Assembly (NCBI GenBank): GCA_025928535.1
Contig: JAICJJ010000240.1
Location: 1-5,339 of the forward strand
DNA: 5,339 nt
Source of the DNA: Thermomicrobiales bacterium
GTDB lineage: Bacteria; Chloroflexota; Chloroflexia; Thermomicrobiales; UBA6265
Direction: 5' to 3'
In this document: positions 1 to 4,019 of the stretch, in pieces
Layout of the letters: each line of letters opens with the position of its first letter
How positions within the stretch are numbered: the first letter of the stretch is position 1
Program-made: the position numbers and the translations under genes
Notes under the pieces: model-generated
Databases searched by the model: none
Seen by the model: only the letters and a program-made list of their open reading frames with translations
Told to the model about the DNA's origin: nothing

Positions 1-30
1 GCGACGTCGCGTCATGTTCGATCATTGTGA
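1..30 (+). CDS. Possible C-terminal end of an upstream gene (partial)
   Basis: Frame 1 is open from the window edge and ends in TGA at 28-30, giving the last residues ATSRHVRSL. The stop overlaps a GTG codon at 27-29 in the frame of the next gene (GTGA arrangement), a pattern typical of coupled genes in one operon. Nine residues are too few to identify a family. FmdB-type genes often follow an acetamidase/formamidase gene, so such an amidase is a guess from context only. Every frame is open over such a short stretch, so this is tentative. Confidence 0.3.
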   Translation, partial: ATSRHVRSL

Positions 31-41
31 GCGATGCCTCG

Positions 42-293
42 ATGCCGATGTACGACTTCGCCTGCCCCGATTGCGAAGCGCGCTGGGAAGTGGCGCGCGG
101 AGCGGACGAAGCGGCGGCGCCCGCGTCCTGTCCGGTTTGCGGCGCGGCCGGAACCCGCGTCTGGACGATGCCGAAACTCCTTTTCAAAGCCGACCCACGC
201 GACGTCCGCCCCGTCTGGCACAACCACGACGGCTACAGTCACGCCCACGCCCCGCGCCGGGGCCGGCATCGGTTGCCGAGCGAAGAGCACTGA
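42..293 (+). CDS. FmdB-type small zinc-ribbon protein
   Basis: This 83-residue protein begins MPMYDFACPDC, the classic opening of the FmdB/CxxC_CxxC zinc-ribbon family. Two zinc knuckles are visible, CPDC at residues 8-11 and CPVC at 30-33, followed by the family-like segment VWTMPKLLFKAD. The second knuckle keeps its glycine (CPVCG), but the first is followed by Glu instead of the usual Gly. The tail is rich in His and Arg (HNHDGYSHAHAP), which may bind metal. The family was named for a putative regulator in formamidase/acetamidase clusters, and its molecular role is largely unproven. I chose ATG 42 because it matches the family start; an in-frame GTG at 27 would add five residues and overlap the upstream stop by 4 nt. 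Neither start has a strong Shine-Dalgarno site. The family call is secure; the function is not. Confidence 0.8.
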   Translation: MPMYDFACPDCEARWEVARGADEAAAPASCPVCGAAGTRVWTMPKLLFKADPRDVRPVWHNHDGYSHAHAPRRGRHRLPSEEH

Positions 294-408
294 GAGCTTC
301 GTCAAGGTCGACCCGCATTGTCACCATGAAGCGCGGCTCGTGGTTTTTGGCCCAGACTGTCGCCTCGACTTGCATTGCGAACAGCGCGAGGCGTTTCTGT
401 CCCTACTC

Positions 409-538
409 CGACAACGGCAATTGTGATTCGAGACCGGGATGAGCGATTCGGAATGCCGCTGAATCCTTGGCAATCGTTGGCAAAGGATTCGATTCGATTC
501 TCAAGATTGCGCAGGCTTTCGCGCATCTGCCGTTGTCG
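409..538. repeat. Quasi-palindromic element with 11-bp inverted ends (MITE-like or structured RNA)
   Basis: CGACAACGGCA at 409-419 is the exact reverse complement of TGCCGTTGTCG at 528-538, bounding a 130-bp stretch. A second inverted repeat sits near its centre (461-490, listed separately). TACT occurs at 404-407 and again at 539-542; it abuts the right end exactly and is one base away from the left end, so it resembles an imperfect target duplication. There is no transposase inside. The inverted ends are seen directly. A miniature transposable element or a structured non-coding element is inference. Confidence 0.45.
461..490. repeat. Central stem-loop, 8-bp perfect stem
   Basis: GAATCCTT (461-468) pairs with AAGGATTC (483-490). 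After one G/A mismatch, two further G-C pairs (470-481, 471-480) close an 8-nt loop. The same span contains a direct repeat TTGGCAA (467-473 and 477-483). The hairpin centre (475.5) lies within 2 bp of the centre of the 409-538 element (473.5), which suggests the two belong together. No T-run follows, so it is not a typical terminator. Confidence 0.5.
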
Positions 539-565
539 TACTGACATGGGAGTCCGAGATGATCG

Positions 566-582
566 GGCGTCATGGGGACGCC
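566..582. repeat. Short GC-rich hairpin
   Basis: GGCGTC (566-571) and GACGCC (577-582) form a perfect 6-bp stem with a 5-nt loop (ATGGG). A further GACGCC copy lies at 590-595. No T-tract follows on either strand, so a rho-independent terminator is not supported. It lies too far from any gene end to assign a role. Confidence 0.3.
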
Positions 583-665
583 AGCATCGGACGCCGTGAG
601 GCATGCCAAAAGTGGCCGCGGTCGACGCGAGATCGTAGAGCAGGTCGCGCCTTGTGGTCCCTGGG

Positions 666-696
666 AATTGACGTCAATTACTGATCGTTGTATCAA
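666..696 (+). promoter_or_regulatory. Likely sigma70-type promoter with palindromic operator, upstream of the pxpB-like gene
   Basis: TTGACG (668-673) matches the -35 consensus at five of six positions. Exactly 17 bp later TATCAA (691-696) matches the -10 consensus at four of six. The -35 box lies inside a perfect 14-bp palindrome, AATTGACGTCAATT (666-679), and a second dyad, TGAT-N6-ATCA (682-695), fills the spacer and runs into the -10. A repressor binding either dyad would block RNA polymerase. Transcription would start near 703 and leave a leader of about 175 nt before the ATG at 878. The elements are seen directly; promoter activity and the regulator are inferred. Confidence 0.45.
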
Positions 697-821
697 CATC
701 GTCACGACTCAAGCCCACGTTCCACGCGCTCAGTGCCTTCGCCAGAATCGGCTCTCAGTTCGTCAGCGCGCTCGATCTCGACGTCAAAGGGCGTTGAACT
801 CGATCCATCCGCTTGCTGGCT

Positions 822-855
822 CCGACCGTAGCCGACTGAGGCCGACTCAACGACT
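822..855 (+). repeat. Phased short direct repeats (CCGACT type) before the start of the pxpB-like gene
   Basis: CCGACC (822-827), CCGACT (832-837), CCGACT (842-847) and ACGACT (850-855) recur with steps of 10, 10 and 8 bp, ending 22 bp before the start codon. One-turn spacing would place the copies on one face of the helix, as in some regulator arrays. In an RNA leader they could instead be repeated unpaired binding sites. The motif is short and the region is GC-rich, so chance is possible. Confidence 0.3.
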
Positions 856-865
856 GGTTGTCATG

Positions 866-871
866 GGAAGG
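866..871 (+). promoter_or_regulatory. Ribosome binding site GGAAGG that decides the pxpB-like start
   Basis: Three in-frame ATG codons lie close together at 863, 872 and 878. GGAAGG at 866-871 sits inside the codons after the first, touches the second with no spacing, and lies 6 nt before the third. Only ATG 878 has workable spacing, so it is taken as the start. Confidence 0.6.
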
Positions 872-877
872 ATGCCG

Positions 878-1732
878 ATGTTCTACGATCGTCCGATCTA
901 TCGGCCATTGGGCGACACGTTCGTCGGCGTCGAATTTGGCGACGAATTGCACCTGGCGCTCAATTTCAAAGCGATCGGTCTCGACCGCTCGTTGACGGAG
1001 CGGCCAATCTCAGGGGTGACAGAGACCGTCGTCTCGAACCGCGCCTTGATGATCGCCTACGACGCGTCCATGATCCGCCAGACAGCGTTAATTGACGCGT
1101 TGCAGGAGCGCGAGGAGGACGCGACCCATCTGCGCCGCCTCCCTTCGCGTGTGGTCACGATCCCGATTTGGTACGACGACCCATGGTCGGACGAGTGCGC
1201 CCGCGCCCATGGCCGCCCCAACAACATGGCATACCTGGCTGAAATCAACCAGACAACCGTCGCGGGCGTGATCGCCGCACATGCCGGAACGGAGTGGTGG
1301 GTGACGTCCGTCGGTTTCCAGCCGGGAACCTTCCAGGCGCTCCCGCTCGACCCTACATTCGCGATTTCGGCGCCGAAATATCCGCGGCCGCGGCAATGGA
1401 CGCCGGAGCGCATTCTCTGCCAGGCCGGCAAAATCACCTCCTTCTATCCTGTGCGCAGCCCCGGTGGGTACCAATTGCTCGGGCGGACGCCGATCGATCT
1501 CTACGATCCGCTCCAACGCAACGAGGTCTTTCGCGCGGGTCCGGTTTTGCCAATCGCCGGAGAACGCCACCGTTATGTCCCAATCGACGAATCCGAATAC
1601 CGCGAAATTCGACGCCAAGTCGAACGGGGCGAGTATCGCTACGACATTCAGGAGGGCGAATACTCGCTCGATGACTATCTGGCTCGGTCGGATGCGGCCC
1701 AGGCGGGAGCGACCCAGACGGGAGCGACGTGA
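878..1732 (+). CDS. PxpB/KipI-superfamily protein, urea carboxylase-type carboxyltransferase half (AHS1)
   Basis: This 284-residue protein belongs to the allophanate-hydrolase-subunit-1/KipI fold, whose members include 5-oxoprolinase subunit PxpB and the second half of the urea carboxylase carboxyltransferase domain. The N-terminal part (LGDTFVGVEFGDE, residues 11-23) is the usual KipI opening. The cyclophilin-like part contains IPIWYDDPW (95-103), SVGFQPGTFQALPLDP (144-159), KYPRPRQWTPE (167-177) and SPGGYQLLGRTP (194-205). The KY..R.WTPE and PGGYQ..GRT pattern, the WYDDP segment and the C-terminal tail (GEYRYDIQEGEYSLDDYLA, 251-269) recall urea carboxylase more than PxpB. The usual PxpB motif GFTPGFPYL and the glycine-rich GIGG.Q segment are altered. 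At 284 residues it exceeds the roughly 220-240 of stand-alone PxpB/KipI, mostly through that tail. It overlaps the next gene by 1 nt and should form a complex with its product. Family is secure; 5-oxoproline as substrate is doubtful. Confidence 0.85.
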   Translation: MFYDRPIYRPLGDTFVGVEFGDELHLALNFKAIGLDRSLTERPISGVTETVVSNRALMIAYDASMIRQTALIDALQEREEDATHLRRLPSRVVTIPIWYDDPWSDECARAHGRPNNMAYLAEINQTTVAGVIAAHAGTEWWVTSVGFQPGTFQALPLDPTFAISAPKYPRPRQWTPERILCQAGKITSFYPVRSPGGYQLLGRTPIDLYDPLQRNEVFRAGPVLPIAGERHRYVPIDESEYREIRRQVERGEYRYDIQEGEYSLDDYLARSDAAQAGATQTGAT

Positions 1733-2742
1733 TGCTGGAAGTCCTCGATGGCGGTCCGCAAACGACCGTGCAGGATCTGGGCCGGCCCGGCTTCCTCAAC
1801 ACCGGCATGCCGCCCTCCGGGGCGTTCGACAGTTTCGCGCTCCGCGTCGCGAACCTGCTGGTTGGCAACAACCCCGGCGGCCGCTATCTGGTCGGTCGAT
1901 ACCCCGGCGACGCCGGGCTCGAAATTCTCCTCTTCAACTGCCGCCTGCGCGCGACCGCCGACCACGTGATCGCAGTGACCGGGGCCGATCTGACCCCCAC
2001 GCTAAACGGCGCTCCCCTCCCGATGTGGCGGGCGGTCCGCATTTGCGCGGGCGATGAGATCGCGTTTCGTGCCCCGCGGCGCGGCGTACGCGCCTATCTC
2101 GCGATCACAGGCGGCATCGATGCGCCGCCGTTTCTGGGAAGTCGGGCGACCAATGTCCGGGCCGGCGTCGGGGGCATCGAGGGACGCGCGCTGCGGGCGG
2201 GCGACCGAATTCCGATCGGCGCTCCCCGCGTGCCGCTCCCCGAGCTCGAAGGCCGCATCTGGCCGGACGAGGCGCGGCCGGCCTACGTCGCGCCGTGGAC
2301 CGTCCGCGTGGTCCTCGGCCCGCAAGATCACCTGTTCGCTCCGGAGAGCATCGAAACGTTCCTCACCGTCGATTGGCGGTTGTCGCCAATCTCCGACCGG
2401 ATGGGATGTCGCTACATCGGCCCGAAGCTGGAGTTTCTGCCCCGTCCTGACTATCTGGTCGAGCAGGCCGGATCGGATCCGTCGAACATCGTCGATGACG
2501 GCACGCCGCTCGGCGGCATCCAGGTTCCGAGCGGCCTTGAACTGATCGTGATGGGGGCGGATGTGCCGAGCTTTGGCGGCTACGCCAAGATCGCGACCGT
2601 CATCAGCCATGACATCGGGATCATTGGGCAGGGCAAGCCGGGCGATGTCGTGCGGTTCCGCGCGATCGATGTCGTCAAAGCCGAGGACCTCGCCCTGGCT
2701 CGAGAGGCGTTGTTGCGCGAGGAGACGATTGTTCAACACTGA
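1732..2742 (+). CDS. PxpC/KipA-superfamily biotin-dependent carboxyltransferase-like protein (AHS2)
   Basis: This 336-residue protein is a full-length member of the AHS2/KipA family, which includes 5-oxoprolinase subunit PxpC and the first half of the urea carboxylase carboxyltransferase domain. Family motifs appear in order: TTVQDLGRPGF (11-21), PPSGAFDSFALRVANLLVGN (27-46), VTGADL (82-87), RAYLAITGGID (120-130), LGSRAT (135-140), GRALRAGDRI (151-160), SDRMGCRYIGPK (221-232), DPSNIVDDGTPLGGIQVPSG (249-268) and GGYAKIATVI (282-291). PPSG, IGPK and DPSNI..D resemble urea carboxylase, while GGIQVP and GGY.KIATVIS are PxpC-like, so it looks intermediate. ATG 1732 shares one base with the upstream TGA and has GGGAG at 1720-1724, 7 nt upstream; a GTG at 1729 lies too close to that site. 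It should pair with the preceding gene product in an ATP-using cytosolic complex. Family is certain, substrate unknown. Confidence 0.9.
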   Translation: MLEVLDGGPQTTVQDLGRPGFLNTGMPPSGAFDSFALRVANLLVGNNPGGRYLVGRYPGDAGLEILLFNCRLRATADHVIAVTGADLTPTLNGAPLPMWRAVRICAGDEIAFRAPRRGVRAYLAITGGIDAPPFLGSRATNVRAGVGGIEGRALRAGDRIPIGAPRVPLPELEGRIWPDEARPAYVAPWTVRVVLGPQDHLFAPESIETFLTVDWRLSPISDRMGCRYIGPKLEFLPRPDYLVEQAGSDPSNIVDDGTPLGGIQVPSGLELIVMGADVPSFGGYAKIATVISHDIGIIGQGKPGDVVRFRAIDVVKAEDLALAREALLREETIVQH

Positions 2743-2810
2743 GCGACGGTAGGCCGCGTAGCGGCGCGTCTCGTGGCCATTCGGACGTCGAGCGAAAAGG
2801 AGGCCCGATA
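2743..2810 (+). other. Spacer between the pxpC-like and pxpA-like genes with a small hairpin
   Basis: A 68-bp gap separates two genes that otherwise look like one operon. GCCGC (2753-2757) and GCGGC (2761-2765) form a 5-bp stem with a GTA loop, without a T-tract. I see no -35/-10 pair of quality, so read-through transcription from the upstream promoter is likely, with translation restarted by the strong site at 2797-2803. Confidence 0.35.
2797..2803 (+). promoter_or_regulatory. Near-perfect Shine-Dalgarno AAGGAGG for the pxpA-like gene
   Basis: AAGGAGG lies 7 nt before ATG 2811 and is the strongest ribosome binding site of the + strand operon. It fits independent translation start after the 68-bp gap and fixes the start of the pxpA-like gene. 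Confidence 0.8.
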
Positions 2811-3569
2811 ATGCCCGCCATCAACATCAACTGCGACATGGGCGAGGGGTTCGGCCGTTGGACGCTCGGGGACGATGCCGGCATTCTGCCGCTCGTTCCG
2901 ACCTCCAACATCGCGACCGGCTTCCACGGCGGCGATCCGTCCATCATGCGCCGCGTCGTCGAGATGGCGAGCGACCTCGGCGTCGATATCGGGGCCCACG
3001 TCGCACTGCCCGATCTGCTCGGATTTGGCCGGCGTCGAATCGACGTGTCTCCCCAGGAACTGCAGGACTACATCACCTATCAGATCGGGGCGCTCGGCGC
3101 GTTTGCCCGCGCAGCCGGCGCCGAGCTCGTCCACGTCAAGCCGCACGGGATTCTCTACAGCATGGCCGGCAAGGACGCCGCACTCTGCCGCGCGGTTCTG
3201 ACCGCAGCTCGCGATTACGACCCCAACCTGATCGTCATCCTTGCCGGCGACGAGACGCCGGCGATCGCGGCTGAACTCGGCATTCGGGTCCTACCCGAAG
3301 CCTATTGCGACCTCGAGTACGATCCGACTGGCTACCCGGTCGTCGAACGTCGCAAGCGCGCCTGGGATCCCGAAGAAGTCGCCCGTCGTGCCCTGCGCAT
3401 CGTCCAGGAGCAACGCGGCGTCGCCGTCGACGGCTCCGAACTGAAACTCGACATGCGGACGATGTGCATCCACGGCGATGCGCCAAATGCGGTCGAGGTT
3501 GCAACCTTGGTTCGGCAACGATTGGCGGATGCCGGGGTGGAGATCGTCCCGCTCCGCGCCGTCGCGTAG
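2811..3569 (+). CDS. LamB/YcsF (PxpA-like) family protein, divergent
   Basis: This 252-residue protein has the full length and motif order of the LamB/YcsF family, a TIM-barrel-like fold that includes 5-oxoprolinase subunit A (PxpA). Visible motifs are ININCDMGEGFG (4-15), SNIATGFHGGDPS (32-44), DLLGFGRRR (68-76), YQIGALGAFA (90-99), HVKPHGILY (108-116), GSELKLDMRTMCIHGDAP (208-225). Three departures from the usual family are clear. GAHPGYPD has become GAHVALPD (61-68), losing Pro-Gly-aromatic. FADRxY is replaced by YCDLEY (165-170), losing the Arg. The segment after it lacks the usual LVPR...GAVI and is shorter. These lie where the family is usually invariant, so the substrate may not be 5-oxoproline. 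It is the third gene of the operon and probably works with the two preceding products. Membership is secure; calling it PxpA in function is not. Confidence 0.85.
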   Translation: MPAININCDMGEGFGRWTLGDDAGILPLVPTSNIATGFHGGDPSIMRRVVEMASDLGVDIGAHVALPDLLGFGRRRIDVSPQELQDYITYQIGALGAFARAAGAELVHVKPHGILYSMAGKDAALCRAVLTAARDYDPNLIVILAGDETPAIAAELGIRVLPEAYCDLEYDPTGYPVVERRKRAWDPEEVARRALRIVQEQRGVAVDGSELKLDMRTMCIHGDAPNAVEVATLVRQRLADAGVEIVPLRAVA

Positions 3570-3779
3570 CGCGCACGCGCCGCCGACCGAGCCCCGGCTC
3601 GCGAGCGGCAACCCGGAGGCTAGAAAGCGGGCATGCGACGCGCCGCCTGTGTCGCACTCGTAGCGGCCTCATCGACGGCGAGGCGCACGACGGCCCTGAA
3701 ATGCTCATGGCGATCAGGCGGTCAGTAAACGCTTGGCCCCCCGCCGCCGTTGATGATCACCTATTGGGCGCACCCGCGA
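3570..3779. other. Convergent intergenic region without a clear terminator
   Basis: The region separates the + strand operon from the - strand hyuB arm. The only notable inverted repeat next to the pxpA-like stop is CGAGCC/GGCTCG (3588-3601), which has just 2 nt between the arms, so at most about four pairs could form, and there is no T-run. GC content is high and no A/T tract suited to rho-independent termination exists on either strand. Convergent transcription or Rho-dependent ending is likely. Short open frames here look like chance. Confidence 0.5.
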
Positions 3780-4019
3780 TCACTTGACCATCTCGGCGGC
3801 ATAGCGTTCGCCGATATCGGTCGTCGGCCGGTAGTCGGCGCCCCGCTCCGCCAGCCAGTAGTCGTCATAGAGGCTGAGGCAGTCCTCGCTGCAGAAGATC
3901 GCATCGTGGTGGTCGGACGAGGCGGCGAGGTAGCGCTTGGCGATCATCCGGCCGCAGAGCGCGCAATGGAGCATCCGTTCCTCGAACCAGGCCGCGTCGT
4001 TTTCGCGCCAGACCGCCAT
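3780..4019 (-). CDS. Small four-cysteine zinc-finger protein, coupled to hyuB
   Basis: This 79-residue, probably cytosolic protein has a single putative zinc site, HCALCG (18-23) and FCSEDC (42-47), giving C-X2-C-X20-C-X3-C, similar in layout to treble-clef or TRASH/MYM-like fingers. HxH-like residues DHHD (36-39) lie between. The rest is charged and rich in aromatic residues (YDDYWL, 51-56), without signal peptide or membrane segment. Its ATG shares one base with the TGA of the upstream hyuB gene, and GGGAGGAG (4032-4025) lies 5 nt before it; a GTG at 4022 is too close to that site. Tight coupling to HyuB suggests a subunit made in fixed ratio. Small zinc-binding subunits accompany HyuA/HyuB-like subunits in acetone and acetophenone carboxylases, which I offer as an analogy. 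I do not recognise a named family, so a metallochaperone or regulator is also possible. Confidence 0.8.
   Translation of the reverse strand: MAVWRENDAAWFEERMLHCALCGRMIAKRYLAASSDHHDAIFCSEDCLSLYDDYWLAERGADYRPTTDIGERYAAEMVK

Larger units (their letters stand above)
294..877. other. Non-coding region between the zinc-ribbon gene and the pxpB-like gene
   Basis: About 580 bases carry no convincing gene. Open frames here give low-complexity, Arg/Ser-rich translations with no recognisable family and no ribosome binding sites. The composition looks less GC-rich than the flanking genes, with runs such as repeated GATTC. It contains an inverted-repeat element (409-538), a GC hairpin (566-582), a likely promoter/operator (666-696) and short direct repeats (822-855), listed separately. 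No clear rho-independent terminator follows the zinc-ribbon gene. Confidence 0.7.

Noticed and set aside
326..442. 38-residue small ORF with a slightly signal-peptide-like start
   Set aside because: There is no Shine-Dalgarno site before ATG 326, its end overlaps the inverted-repeat element, and the sequence resembles no family.
425..500. T-loop-like GATTCGA words suggesting a tRNA or attachment site
   Set aside because: No acceptor, D or anticodon stems can be built around them and no CCA end is present.
572..877. Extension of the pxpB-like frame by about 100 residues upstream (from 572)
   Set aside because: The extra translation is Arg/Ser-rich with no family similarity, would run through the likely promoter, and the KipI-type domain begins right after ATG 878, which has the best-placed ribosome binding site.
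1088..1618. Long - strand open frame opposite the pxpB-like gene
   Set aside because: It is a shadow of a GC-rich coding frame, with an Arg-rich translation and no motifs; the + strand frame has clear family motifs.
3588..3601. Inverted repeat CGAGCC/GGCTCG as a terminator of the + strand operon
   Set aside because: The arms are only 2 nt apart so the stem is short, and no T-run follows on either strand.
3633..3728. 31-residue small ORF after the pxpA-like gene, starting MRRAACVALVAAS
   Set aside because: GGAGG at 3615-3619 is 13 nt from the ATG, too far; the protein ends abruptly without a hydrophobic core of useful length and looks like chance.
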